DNA from: Thiobacillus sp.
GTDB lineage: Bacteria > Pseudomonadota > Gammaproteobacteria > Burkholderiales > Thiobacillaceae
DNA: 64,000 nucleotides
Assembly: GCA_024235835.1 (NCBI GenBank)
Contig: JACKLQ010000002.1
Location: 921,001-985,000 of the forward strand
Direction: 5' to 3'
The translations under genes were made by a program, and so were the position numbers. A model generated the notes under the pieces. It saw only the letters and a program-made list of their open reading frames with translations, had not been told where the DNA came from and did no database searches. Positions 7,765 through 16,381 of the stretch are shown here, in pieces (the first letter of the stretch is position 1; each line of letters begins with the position of its first letter).

Positions 7765-8058
7765 ATGAATACACCCAACCGCCTGCTCCTCACCATCGTC
7801 TGCGAGGCTGTGCTGGAACCCTTCCTGGAAGAGGAGCTGCCGCACCTCGGCGTGACCGGCTACACCATCACCGACGCCCGGGGCCTGGGCACCCACGGCC
7901 GCCGCACCGGCGCCTGGCGGAAGGAGGGCAACATCCGCGTGGATATCCTATGCGACCCGGGCCTGGCGGAACGGGTGGCGGAACACCTGCGCCGCGAATA
8001 CGAGGCCAACTATGGCCTGCTGATCTTTTCGTCCCCCGTCCAGGTGCACAGCGCCTGA
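7765..8058 (+). CDS. sbtB: PII-like regulator of bicarbonate uptake (SbtB/CPII)
   Basis: A 97-residue PII-superfamily protein. It has a T-loop-like segment, ARGLGTHGRRTGAWRKEGN, and the core strand IRVDILCD. SbtB binds adenine nucleotides and modulates SbtA. A carboxysome-associated relative from Thiomonas (CPII) binds bicarbonate and ADP or AMP. The C-terminus here is short (SSPVQVHSA) and lacks the Cys-Gly-Pro-x-Gly-Cys redox loop of many cyanobacterial SbtBs, matching the CPII type. It is the last gene of the uptake operon and is followed by a terminator. Confidence 0.9.
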   Translation: MNTPNRLLLTIVCEAVLEPFLEEELPHLGVTGYTITDARGLGTHGRRTGAWRKEGNIRVDILCDPGLAERVAEHLRREYEANYGLLIFSSPVQVHSA

Positions 8059-8098
8059 GGACGGCCTCAGATTTCACAGCCGGGGCATGAGCTCCGTT

Positions 8099-9052
8099 TC
8101 AGCGGCTTCGCCCCGGCGGGGCCGTTTTTTTTGCTGTGGTGTCCGCCCGTTCTCCGTCGTCGGGGAAGAGATCCTGGGTGGCGCTTTGCAGTATGGCCAG
8201 TATTGCCGGGTGGCTGACGCGGCGTTCCACGGAGATGCCATAGAAGCGTTCCGTGACCCCCTCCGGCCGGCCCAGTTCCACCAGGCCGTCCTGTTGGCAA
8301 ATCTGTCCGGCGATGGTGGCGGGGGCAGGGAAGATGCCGTTGCCCTCCTGGCCGAAGGCCCGCATCAGGGCACTGTCGTCGAATTCGCCGACGATGCGGG
8401 GATGCACGTCCTGGGCCGCCAGCCAGCGCAGCAGACGTCCACGCATGGCGGTGCCTTCGCCGGGGATCAGCAGAGGGGCGCCCTCCAGGCAGGCTGGAAA
8501 GTCGCCCTGCAACTGTCCAGCCAGTTCGGGCTGGGCCAGCAGGGCCACGCCGCACTCCCCCAGCTTGTGGCTATAGCCCTTCACCTCGGCGTCTGTCGGC
8601 ATGGGGCTGTCCGCCAGCACCAGGTCCAGGCGGTGGATGGCCAGTTCCCCAAGCAGGCGGGGCAGCTTGTCTTCCCTGCAGACGATGTGTACCGGCTCGG
8701 GCAAGGCCATGGCCGGTGCCAGCAGGTGGTAGGCGATGGATTTGGGTAGCACGTCGGCCAGGCCCACGCGGAACACCAGGGGGCGGTCGGTGGGGCTGCC
8801 CCGCAACACCTGCTCCAGCTCGCCACCGGTACGGAAGATATCCTCCGCGTAGGACAGGGCCAGCTGGCCCGTATCCGTCAGCTCCAGGCGGCGGCCCACG
8901 CGGCGGAACAGATGCACGCCCAGGTTGTCTTCCAGCAGGGCGATCTGGCCGGACAGGGTCTGGGGCGTCAGGTGCAGGCGCTCGCTGGCCCGGGTGATGC
9001 CGCCGTCCTTGGCCACGCGCCAGAAATAGTGCAGTTGCTTGTAGTTGATCAT
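8099..9052 (-). CDS. nhaR: LysR-family regulator of NhaR type
   Basis: A 317-residue LysR-type regulator. It resembles E. coli NhaR, the Na+-responsive activator of nhaA. The shared stretches, recalled from memory, are INYKQLHYFW at the start, LTPQTLSGQI in the recognition helix, GECGVALL, FPACLEGAPLLIPG, and the run VGEFDDSALMRAFG. The ATG at 9052 was preferred to an upstream TTG at 9061 because it aligns with NhaR. The gene converges on sbtB and diverges from the rhodanese gene. Its neighbours depend on sodium, so control by Na+ or pH of SbtA or antiporter genes is plausible but not shown. Confidence 0.82.
   Translation of the reverse strand: MINYKQLHYFWRVAKDGGITRASERLHLTPQTLSGQIALLEDNLGVHLFRRVGRRLELTDTGQLALSYAEDIFRTGGELEQVLRGSPTDRPLVFRVGLADVLPKSIAYHLLAPAMALPEPVHIVCREDKLPRLLGELAIHRLDLVLADSPMPTDAEVKGYSHKLGECGVALLAQPELAGQLQGDFPACLEGAPLLIPGEGTAMRGRLLRWLAAQDVHPRIVGEFDDSALMRAFGQEGNGIFPAPATIAGQICQQDGLVELGRPEGVTERFYGISVERRVSHPAILAILQSATQDLFPDDGERADTTAKKTAPPGRSR
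8103..8132 (+). terminator. Intrinsic terminator after sbtB
   Basis: A GC-rich hairpin (GCCCC and GGGGC around a GGC loop, extended by CGG/CCG) is followed by eight T. It ends the SulP-sbtA-sbtB transcript. The bases also encode the last residues of the convergent regulator gene. Confidence 0.8.
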
Positions 9053-9064
9053 GTTCTGCAATGA

Positions 9065-9088
9065 CGAATGATATGTAAGAAATATTCG
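9065..9088. promoter_or_regulatory. Candidate LysR operator
   Basis: CGAAT (9065-9069) and ATTCG (9084-9088) are inverted arms in an AT-rich patch 13 bp upstream of the nhaR-like start. This is the dyad type and position expected for autoregulation by a LysR protein. The arms are short, so this is a tentative call. Confidence 0.35.
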
Positions 9089-9250
9089 AATTTTATTGAT
9101 GTTTGAGGTGACCTACCATGAGGCCGTCATCATCTCCATGGAAGTATCGGATCATGGTTTTCGGTCTGTTCCATCAATATGGTTTTCACGTCCGGCCCTG
9201 CCCCGGGACACCACATGCCAGCCGCGCGTGGCGGCACCGGGAGGCTTGAT

Positions 9251-9667
9251 ATGGACCGGCGAGGTTTCCTTGCGGTGGCCGGAGTGGCGGGCGCGGCCCT
9301 GGCCATGGGCGGCTGTTCCGAGCCGCCTTACGCCAATGTGGATAGCGCCCAGCTCAAGGCCCTGCTGGACCAGGGAGTGCCCCTCTACGACATACGCCGG
9401 CTCGACGAATGGCGCCAGACGGGCGTGGTGGCTGGCAGCCGCACCCTGACTTTCGTCGATGGGAGCGGCCGCCTGAATCCGGACTTCCTGGCGCGTTTTA
9501 CTGCCGAGGTGGCGAAGGATGCCCCGGTGGCCCTAATCTGCCGCACCGGCAACCGTACTCAGACCCTGGCCCGGGAGTTGGCAGCCCTGGGCTACACCCG
9601 CGTCTATAACGTGGAAGGCGGCATCACCCGGTGGCTGGGCGACGCGTTTCCCGTCGTCCGCCACTGA
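9251..9667 (+). CDS. Lipoprotein rhodanese-domain protein
   Basis: A 138-residue protein. The N-terminus begins MDRRGFLAVAGVAG and leads to a Cys at position 22 (AMGGC), which looks like a lipoprotein signal with a twin-arginine-like start, so it should be anchored at the cytoplasmic or outer membrane facing the periplasm. The rhodanese loop ICRTGNRTQ has the persulfide-forming Cys97. Such domains carry sulfane sulfur. It stands alone between the divergent regulator and htpX. The start at 9251 was chosen because it gives the signal sequence. Confidence 0.8.
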   Translation: MDRRGFLAVAGVAGAALAMGGCSEPPYANVDSAQLKALLDQGVPLYDIRRLDEWRQTGVVAGSRTLTFVDGSGRLNPDFLARFTAEVAKDAPVALICRTGNRTQTLARELAALGYTRVYNVEGGITRWLGDAFPVVRH

Positions 9668-9762
9668 GAAAGCCCCAGGCATGGAATGGCCGAGCATGCC
9701 TTCACCCATAACCGTAGGCTTTTTCCAAGTCGATCTTTGATGTCATCCGAGGAGTCCATCCC

Positions 9763-10653
9763 ATGAAACGCATCGTCCTGTTCCTGGCCACCAACATGGC
9801 CATCGTGCTGGTGCTCTCCATCACCATGCGCCTGCTGGGGGTAGAGCCCTACCTGAACGAGCAGGGCCTGAATCTCCAGGCCCTGCTGATCTTCGCCGCC
9901 ATCATGGGCTTCGGCGGCGCCTTCATCTCCCTGGCCATCTCCAAGTGGACGGCCAAGATGTCCACGGGGGCCCGGGTCATCACCGACCCCCGCACGCCGG
10001 AGGAACTCTGGCTGGTGCAGACCGTCGCCCGCCAGGCCCAGGCCGCCGGCATCAAGATGCCCGAGGTGGCCATCTACGATTCCCCCGAGGTGAACGCCTT
10101 CGCCACGGGCATGACCAAGAACAGCTCCCTGGTGGCCGTGTCCACGGGCCTGCTGCGGGGCATGACCAAGGAAGAGGCGGAGGCGGTGCTGGGCCACGAG
10201 GTGAGCCATGCCGCCAACGGCGACATGGTGACCATGGCCCTGATCCAGGGGGTGGTGAACACCTTCGTCATGTTCCTGTCCCGGATCATCGGCCACACGG
10301 TGGACAAGGTGGTGTTCAAGAACGAGCGGGGCCACGGGCCGGCCTTCCTCATCACCGTCATCGTGGCCGAGCTGGTGCTGGGCATCCTGGCTTCCATCAT
10401 CGTCATGTGGTTCTCCCGCCAGCGGGAATTCCGTGCCGACGCGGGGGGCGCCAGCCTGGCCGGGCGCCAGGCCATGATCAACGCCCTGAAGCGCCTGGGC
10501 AGCCTGCATCCGTCCCCCCTGCCGGACAAGATGGCGGCCTTCGGCATCGCCGGCGGCGTTGGTGGCGGCCTGAAGCGCCTGTTCATGACCCATCCGCCCA
10601 TCGAGGAGCGCATCGCTGCCCTGGAAGCGGCCAATGCAGGGGTGCGACGCTAA
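9763..10653 (+). CDS. htpX: Membrane zinc protease HtpX
   Basis: A 296-residue M48 membrane protease that degrades misfolded membrane proteins from the cytoplasmic side. It has N-terminal TM helices at about 5-20 and 35-55. The zinc site is His145-Glu146-Val-Ser-His149, with the later Glu ligand in the REFRADAGGASLAGR region. Two further TM segments lie between. The TAA stop abuts the terC ATG with no gap, so the two are probably cotranscribed, coupling membrane proteostasis to ion-stress proteins. Confidence 0.93.
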   Translation: MKRIVLFLATNMAIVLVLSITMRLLGVEPYLNEQGLNLQALLIFAAIMGFGGAFISLAISKWTAKMSTGARVITDPRTPEELWLVQTVARQAQAAGIKMPEVAIYDSPEVNAFATGMTKNSSLVAVSTGLLRGMTKEEAEAVLGHEVSHAANGDMVTMALIQGVVNTFVMFLSRIIGHTVDKVVFKNERGHGPAFLITVIVAELVLGILASIIVMWFSRQREFRADAGGASLAGRQAMINALKRLGSLHPSPLPDKMAAFGIAGGVGGGLKRLFMTHPPIEERIAALEAANAGVRR

Positions 10654-11619
10654 ATGGAACTCGCCAGCGTGGTCCCGCCGGTCTTCTGGGCCGGTTTTAT
10701 CTTCTTCGTCCTGGCCATGCTGGCCCTGGACCTGTTCGTCCTGGGTGGCAAGTCCGCCCACAAGGTGAGTGCCCGGGAGGCCCTGGGTTGGACCGGGGTG
10801 TGGGTCACCCTGTCCCTGAGTTTCGCCGCCATGCTGTGGTGGTGGCTGGACGGCACGGCGGGCCGGGCGGTGGCCAACGCCAAAGCCCTGGAGTTCCTCA
10901 CCGGCTATCTCATAGAGCTGTCCCTGTCGGTGGACAACATCTTCGTGTTCATCATGATCTTCGGCTTCTTCGCCGTGCCGACCGAGTACCAGCGCCGGGT
11001 GCTGATCTACGGCGTGCTGGGAGCCATCATCATGCGCGCCGCCATGATTCTGGGCGGAGCCTTGCTGGTGCAGCAGTTCCACTGGGTGCTCTACCTGTTC
11101 GGCGCCTTCCTGGTGATCACCGGCTTCAAGATGCTGATCTTCGCCGACAAGGAAGCGGACCTGAACGCCAATCCGGTGCTGAAGTGGCTGCGGGGCCACC
11201 TGCGCATCACCCACGAGTACCACGGCGAGAAATTCACGGTCATGAAGGACGGCGTGCGCTGGTTCACGCCCCTGTTCCTGGTGCTCATGCTCATCGAGAC
11301 CTCGGACGTGATCTTCGCCGTGGACAGCATTCCCGCCATCTTCGCCATCACCACGGACCCCTTCATCGTCTTCACCTCCAACATCTTCGCCATCATGGGG
11401 CTGCGGTCCATGTATTTCCTGCTGGCGGATCTCAACGGCCGCTTTCACCTGCTCAAGTACGGCCTGGCCCTGGTGCTGGTGTTCGTGGGTGTGAAGATGC
11501 TCATTGCCGACCTTTACAACGTACCCATTGGCCTGGCCCTGGGCATCGTGGCTGTTATCCTCGCCACATCCGTGGCAGCCAGCCTGGCAGCCACCCGCAA
11601 TAAGGAGGTCAACGCATGA
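10654..11619 (+). CDS. TerC/Alx-family integral membrane protein
   Basis: A 321-residue protein with about eight TM helices. It shows TerC family motifs such as ELSLSVDNIFVFIMIFGFF and ETSDVIFAVDSIPAIFAIT, with conserved acidic residues in the membrane. Family members (Alx, MeeY/MeeF) export Mn2+ and are linked to alkaline pH or metal stress and to assisting secreted metalloproteins. It sits between htpX and a UPF0114 gene and overlaps the latter by 4 bases. Confidence 0.92.
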   Translation: MELASVVPPVFWAGFIFFVLAMLALDLFVLGGKSAHKVSAREALGWTGVWVTLSLSFAAMLWWWLDGTAGRAVANAKALEFLTGYLIELSLSVDNIFVFIMIFGFFAVPTEYQRRVLIYGVLGAIIMRAAMILGGALLVQQFHWVLYLFGAFLVITGFKMLIFADKEADLNANPVLKWLRGHLRITHEYHGEKFTVMKDGVRWFTPLFLVLMLIETSDVIFAVDSIPAIFAITTDPFIVFTSNIFAIMGLRSMYFLLADLNGRFHLLKYGLALVLVFVGVKMLIADLYNVPIGLALGIVAVILATSVAASLAATRNKEVNA

Positions 11620-12149
11620 AACATATGGAAAACCACCTGGAGCGCATGCTCTTCGCCAGCCGCTGGCTGCTGGTTCCCTTCTACATCGGCCTCATCCTGG
11701 CCCTGGCCCTGCTGCTGGTGAAATTCGTCAAGGAATTCATGCACTTCGTGCCCGTGGTGTTCACTGGCGAAGGGGGGGACGTGATCATCGGCGTGCTGAC
11801 CCTGGTGGACGTGGTGATGGTGGCCAACCTGCTCATCATCATCGTCTTCGCCGGCTACGAGAACTTCGTCTCCCGCTTCGACGCCGCCGAGCACGAGGAC
11901 TGGCCCGGCTGGATGGGCCACGTGGGCTTCGCGGAATTGAAGATGAAGCTCATCGGCTCCATCGTTGCCATCTCCGGTATCGAGCTGCTCAAGGCCTTCA
12001 TGCACGTGGAGAGCCTCAGCAACGAGCAACTGGCCTGGAAGGTGGGCATCCACATGACCTTCGTGGTTTCCGGCGTGCTGTTTGCGCTCATGGACCGAAT
12101 TACCGCCGACAAGGCGGGAGGGCGTGGCGCGGGAGACCACGGCGCCTGA
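11616..12149 (+). CDS. UPF0114 (YqhA) family membrane protein
   Basis: A 177-residue protein with four predicted TM helices. It has the family features FASRWLLVPFYIGLILAL near the start and GYENFVSRF in the middle. The function of UPF0114 is not firmly established. Overlap with terC (ATGA) shows cotranscription, which suggests a role in the same cation or membrane-stress response. Confidence 0.85.
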   Translation: MKHMENHLERMLFASRWLLVPFYIGLILALALLLVKFVKEFMHFVPVVFTGEGGDVIIGVLTLVDVVMVANLLIIIVFAGYENFVSRFDAAEHEDWPGWMGHVGFAELKMKLIGSIVAISGIELLKAFMHVESLSNEQLAWKVGIHMTFVVSGVLFALMDRITADKAGGRGAGDHGA

Positions 12150-12229
12150 TACCGGGGCCCGGAGGCGCGGCACAAGCGGTGCATCCCGAAATGGTTGGCG
12201 CGGGCTGGCCGTGAAATGGAGGAGTCGGC

Positions 12230-13327
12230 ATGCTGATGTTCGTGATCGGGCTGGTGGCATTGATCCTGGGGGCGGAACTCCTGGTGCGGGGCGCCTCCCG
12301 GCTGGCCCTGTCCCTGGGCATCACCCCCCTGGTGGTGGGCCTTACCGTGGTGGCCTTCGGCACCAGTGCCCCGGAACTGGCGGTTTCGGTGCAGTCCGCC
12401 TGGACCGGCCAGGTGGACATCGCCCTGGGCAACGTGGTGGGCAGCAACATCTTCAATGTGCTGTTCATCCTGGGCCTCTCCGCCCTCATCACCCCCCTGG
12501 TGGTGCACCAGCAGGTGATCCGCCAGGAAGTGCCCATCATGATCGGCGTCTCCCTGCTGCTATGGGCCCTGGCCCTGGACGGCGGCATCAACCGCTGGGA
12601 GGGCCTGTTGCTGACTGCCCTGGTGGTGGGCTACACGGTGCTGCTCATCCGCCAGAGCCGGCGGGAAACGGCGGCGGTCCAGGCGGAGGTGGACGCGGAA
12701 TACACCGAGGCCTTCGACGGTCCGCCCAAGGAGGTGGGCGCCCACTGGGGCGTACAGGTCCTCCTCATCCTGGCGGGCCTGGCCCTGCTGGTGCTGGGCG
12801 CTGGCTGGCTGGTGGAGGCGGCGGTGGCCTTCGCCCGCCACCTGGGGGTGAGCGAACTTGTCATCGGTCTCACCATCGTCGCCGCCGGGACCTCCCTGCC
12901 CGAGGTGGCCACCTCGGTCATGGCTGCGCTTCGTGGGGAGCGGGACATCGCCGTGGGCAACGTGGTGGGCAGCAACATCTTCAACATCCTGTCGGTGCTG
13001 GGCATCTCCGCCAGCGTGGCCCCGTCCGCCCTGGACGTGGCGCCGTCCATTCCGGTCCTGGATCTGCCGGTGATGGTGGCCGTGGCCGTGGCCTGCCTGC
13101 CGGTGTTCTTTACCGGCAACCGCATCGATCGCTGGGAGGGAGGGCTGTTCCTGGGCTTGTATGCGGCCTATACCCTGTACCTGATCCTCCATGCCAGCGG
13201 CCATGATGCCTTGCAAGGCTACAGCGCGGTGATGGGGGGCTTCGTGCTGCCCCTGGTGGCCGTCACCCTGCTGACACTGGCCTGGCGCCAGTGGCAGGCG
13301 CGGCCCCGAGGAAGCGGCGCAGGTTGA
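12230..13327 (+). CDS. CaCA-family Na+/Ca2+ exchanger (YrbG-like)
   Basis: A 365-residue cation exchanger with the two hallmark inverted alpha-repeats, GTSAPELAVS...GNVVGSNIFN near the N-terminus and GTSLPEVATS...GNVVGSNIFN near the C-terminus. These Glu and Asn residues line the ion site. The YrbG type extrudes Ca2+ using Na+ (or H+). The protein is about 40 residues longer than YrbG of E. coli, with an extra C-terminal TM pair. Its TGA overlaps the first ATG of the Mrp operon (TGATG), which links calcium and sodium handling. Confidence 0.9.
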   Translation: MLMFVIGLVALILGAELLVRGASRLALSLGITPLVVGLTVVAFGTSAPELAVSVQSAWTGQVDIALGNVVGSNIFNVLFILGLSALITPLVVHQQVIRQEVPIMIGVSLLLWALALDGGINRWEGLLLTALVVGYTVLLIRQSRRETAAVQAEVDAEYTEAFDGPPKEVGAHWGVQVLLILAGLALLVLGAGWLVEAAVAFARHLGVSELVIGLTIVAAGTSLPEVATSVMAALRGERDIAVGNVVGSNIFNILSVLGISASVAPSALDVAPSIPVLDLPVMVAVAVACLPVFFTGNRIDRWEGGLFLGLYAAYTLYLILHASGHDALQGYSAVMGGFVLPLVAVTLLTLAWRQWQARPRGSGAG

Positions 13328-15600
13328 TGCAAGCCGAGGGCGCCGCACCTCCTGCCGGCCCGCAGCATACTGGGCTGACTCACCTCGCGTTGCTGGCCCT
13401 GCCCGCCGCCGCCTTCCTGCTCCTGGCCTGGGGCCTTGGCCGGTACCCCCTGCCCTGGCACCTGAACCTGTCCTGGGCGCCCAGCCTGGGTCTGGAGGCG
13501 GCCTTTCGTGTGGACGGCCTGGCGGCCCAGATGCTGGCCCTCATCACCGGCATCGGCGCCCTGGTTTTCGTCTACGCCCACGGCTACCTGGACCACGAGC
13601 CCGGAAGGGACAGGCTCCTGGGCATCCTGGCTCTGTTCATGCTGGCCATGGTGGGGGCGGTGACGGCAGACAACGTCGTCCTGCTGTTCCTGTTCTGGGA
13701 ACTAACCAGCCTCACCTCCTTCCTGCTGGTGGGGTGGAACCACAACGATCTTGATGCCCGGTCCTCCGCCCGCCAGGCCTTGCTCATCACCATGGCCGGC
13801 GGCCTGGCCCTGCTGGGCGGCCTCATCCTGCTGGCCCAGATGGCCGGCGCCTGGACCCTGTCAGGCATCATCGTCGCCGCCCCGGCTTTCCCGGACGATC
13901 CGCGCCTGCCCTCCGCCCTGGCGCTGGTCTTCCTGGGGGCCTTCACCAAGTCGGCCCAGTTTCCCTTCCACTTCTGGCTGCCCAATGCCATGTCCGCGCC
14001 CACGCCGGTGTCCGCCTACCTGCATTCGGCCACCATGGTGAAGCTGGGCATCTACCTGCTGGCCCGGCTCGACCCGGCCTTCAACGACCTACCATTGTGG
14101 GAGTTTACCCTGGTGGGCGTCGGCACCCTCACCGCCCTGTGGGCCGCCGTGCTGGCCCTGCGGGAGCGGGATCTGAAGCGCATCCTGGCCCGCACCACCG
14201 TGTCGGCTCTGGGCATCCTGGTCATGCTGGTGGGCCTGCCCAGCCCCGGCGCCGGCCTGGCGGTGGTGGCCTTCATGTTCGCCCACGCCCTCTACAAGGC
14301 ACCCCTTTTCATGGTGGCGGGCAATATCGACCATGCCACCGGTACGCGTAGCATCGACCATCTCATGGGCCTGCGCCGCACCATGCCCTGGACCGCCGCC
14401 GTGGCGGTGCTGGCCGGTCTGTCCATGGCGGGCCTGCCCATGTCCTTCGGCTTCGTGGCCAAGGACGTGATCACTACAGCCAAGGCCGAATCCGAGGTGC
14501 TGGCCCTGGTGGGTCATGCCACCCTGCTGGTGAATGCCATCGTCGTGGCGGTGGCCGGGGTGGCCGCCGTGCGGGTGTTCTGGGGGCCGCCGGAGGCGCC
14601 CCGGGGGCAGGTCCATGAAGTGCCCTGGTCCATGCGCCTGCCGCCCCTGGCCATCGCCCTCCTGGCCTTGGAGTTCGAGTTCCTGCCCAGCCTGGCCGAT
14701 CCCCTGCTGGCGGAGGCGGCCCGGTCCGTATCGCCGGGCCTGGACGCGGTGACGGTGGCCGCCACCTATACATTCGACGGCACCCTCTCGGCCCTGGAGA
14801 TCACCTTGGGCCTGGGGCTGGTGCTGTTCCTGGTCTGGGACCGGCTACACGACGTCCTGCATCGTTTGCATTGGCTTGACCGCTACGGCCCCGGCGCATT
14901 TTTCGAGCGCGTCCTGCATGCCATTCCCCTCGTGGCCGCCTGGCAGACCCGCCACCTGCAGACGGGCAGCCTAACCGGCTACCTGCGCCTGACTTTGGCG
15001 GGATTGCTGCTCATGGGCCTGGGCCTCATTCTGCTGGACGCGCCCGGCTTGCGCCCGGACTGGCCGGCCCTGCTGGCCTGGCCCGACAACGCCTGGGCCT
15101 GGGCGGTGGCCACCGTCCTCATGGCGGGGGGGGCGGTGAGTGCCGTGGTCATGAAGCAGCGCATCGCCCTGCTCATGGCCAGCGGCCTGGTGGGCTATGG
15201 CTCGGCAGTGTTGTTCCTGTTTGCCGGCGCGCCGGACCTGGCCTTCACCCAGTTCGCCGTGGAGTCGGTACTGGTGGTCATGGCTGCCAGCATCCTGTTC
15301 CACCTGCGGCCCAAGGCGGACGCCCCCCAGGCACACAAGCCCATGGATTATCTACTGGCCGGCGCGGCGGGCCTGGCCACCTTCCTGCTGCTGGCCCACC
15401 TGGCGGGCCTGGAGGCCCAGACCGTCCTGGCCCAGTGGTTCGGCGCCCACAGCCTGCCCGAGGCCCGGGGCCGCAACGTGGTCAACGTGATCATCGTGGA
15501 CTTCCGTGCCCTGGACACCCTGGGGGAGGTCGCGGTGCTGGCCTTCTCCCTTCTGGCGGCCCTGCCCTTGCTGGCGGCCATGGGCGGGAGGCGGCCATGA
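13327..15600 (+). CDS. mrpA: Mrp Na+/H+ antiporter subunit A
   Basis: A 757-residue NuoL-like subunit of the multi-subunit Na+/H+ antiporter. It has the key membrane Glu in FLFWELTSLTSFLLVGWN, the TM7-type Lys in FTKSAQFPFHFWLP, and the following TPVSAYLHSATMVKLG segment. The C-terminal third (DUF4040 and MrpB-like regions) contains GAPDLAFTQFAVESVLVV. The start at 13327 overlaps the exchanger stop; upstream in-frame codons lie inside that gene. First of seven subunit genes in canonical A-G order, so a full group 1 Mrp complex is encoded. Confidence 0.93.
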   Translation: MQAEGAAPPAGPQHTGLTHLALLALPAAAFLLLAWGLGRYPLPWHLNLSWAPSLGLEAAFRVDGLAAQMLALITGIGALVFVYAHGYLDHEPGRDRLLGILALFMLAMVGAVTADNVVLLFLFWELTSLTSFLLVGWNHNDLDARSSARQALLITMAGGLALLGGLILLAQMAGAWTLSGIIVAAPAFPDDPRLPSALALVFLGAFTKSAQFPFHFWLPNAMSAPTPVSAYLHSATMVKLGIYLLARLDPAFNDLPLWEFTLVGVGTLTALWAAVLALRERDLKRILARTTVSALGILVMLVGLPSPGAGLAVVAFMFAHALYKAPLFMVAGNIDHATGTRSIDHLMGLRRTMPWTAAVAVLAGLSMAGLPMSFGFVAKDVITTAKAESEVLALVGHATLLVNAIVVAVAGVAAVRVFWGPPEAPRGQVHEVPWSMRLPPLAIALLALEFEFLPSLADPLLAEAARSVSPGLDAVTVAATYTFDGTLSALEITLGLGLVLFLVWDRLHDVLHRLHWLDRYGPGAFFERVLHAIPLVAAWQTRHLQTGSLTGYLRLTLAGLLLMGLGLILLDAPGLRPDWPALLAWPDNAWAWAVATVLMAGGAVSAVVMKQRIALLMASGLVGYGSAVLFLFAGAPDLAFTQFAVESVLVVMAASILFHLRPKADAPQAHKPMDYLLAGAAGLATFLLLAHLAGLEAQTVLAQWFGAHSLPEARGRNVVNVIIVDFRALDTLGEVAVLAFSLLAALPLLAAMGGRRP

Positions 15601-15998
15601 GCCAGCGTTCCCCCGTGCTGGAGCGGGCTGCCCTGCCGGTCTACTGGGCCATGCTGGCGGTGGCCCTCTTCATCTTCCTGCGGGGCCACAACGAGCCCGG
15701 TGGCGGCTTCATCGGCGGCCTGGTGGCAGTGGCGGCCAGCGCCTTGCTGGCCATCGTCCTGGGGCCGGTCCAGGCTAGGCGACGCCAGCCCCTGGCCCCC
15801 CTTTCCCTGGCCATGGCCGGCGTGGGCCTGGCCCTGCTGAGCGGTGTTCCTGCCCTGTTCGCGGGCCTGCCTTACCTCACCCATCTGTGGGCGGGTGGCC
15901 TGTCCACGGTGCTGCTCTTCGACCTGGGGGTGTTCTGCGTGGTATGGGGCAGCCTGACGGGCTACCTGTATTCCCTGCTGGAGGAGGGCCGGACATGA
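15597..15998 (+). CDS. mrpB: Mrp antiporter subunit B
   Basis: A 133-residue, four-TM subunit. It contains the family motif FLRGHNEPGGGFIGGLVAV and ends with a hydrophobic helix and the short tail SLLEEGRT. The ATG overlaps the mrpA stop by 4 bases (ATGA), and the stop overlaps mrpC the same way. Required for assembly and sodium transport by the Mrp complex. Confidence 0.92.
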   Translation: MSQRSPVLERAALPVYWAMLAVALFIFLRGHNEPGGGFIGGLVAVAASALLAIVLGPVQARRRQPLAPLSLAMAGVGLALLSGVPALFAGLPYLTHLWAGGLSTVLLFDLGVFCVVWGSLTGYLYSLLEEGRT

Positions 15999-16381
15999 GT
16001 CTGATGCTGAGCCTGGGCCTGGCCGTGATCGTGGCGGCAGGCGTGCTGCTGGTCCTGTCCCGGGACATGGTCCGCCTGGTCATCGGCCTGGCCATGCTGG
16101 GAGGCGTGGCCAACCTGGTGGTGTTCCTGGCGGGGAAGCCGGGCACCCTGGTGCCGCCCGTCATCGCCGCCGGCGCCGCCGCGTTGCCCGAGGCGACGGC
16201 CAACCCCTTGCCCCAGGCCCTGGCCCTCACGGCCATCGTCATCGGTTTCGCCCTGCTGTGCTTCGCCCTGGTGCTGGTCGCCCGCCTGGCCCGCCATGAT
16301 CCCCGGGAGGATGCGGACGCCCTGGGGGCCACGGAGCCGCTGGCCACGGACCCCGTCAAACCGCCGGTGATGGAGCCCTGA
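15995..16381 (+). CDS. mrpC: Mrp antiporter subunit C
   Basis: A 128-residue, NuoK-like subunit with three TM helices; the first holds GVLLVLSRDMVRLVIGLAML. The conserved NPLPQALALTAIVIGFA segment matches MrpC. It has a longer polar C-terminal tail than usual (about 25 residues after the last helix). It overlaps both neighbours. Confidence 0.92.
   Translation: MSLMLSLGLAVIVAAGVLLVLSRDMVRLVIGLAMLGGVANLVVFLAGKPGTLVPPVIAAGAAALPEATANPLPQALALTAIVIGFALLCFALVLVARLARHDPREDADALGATEPLATDPVKPPVMEP

Noticed and set aside
9604..11448. A 614-codon minus-strand open frame over htpX and terC
   Set aside because: His/Gln/Gly/Asp-rich composition typical of antisense frames in GC-rich DNA; the plus-strand genes are clear.
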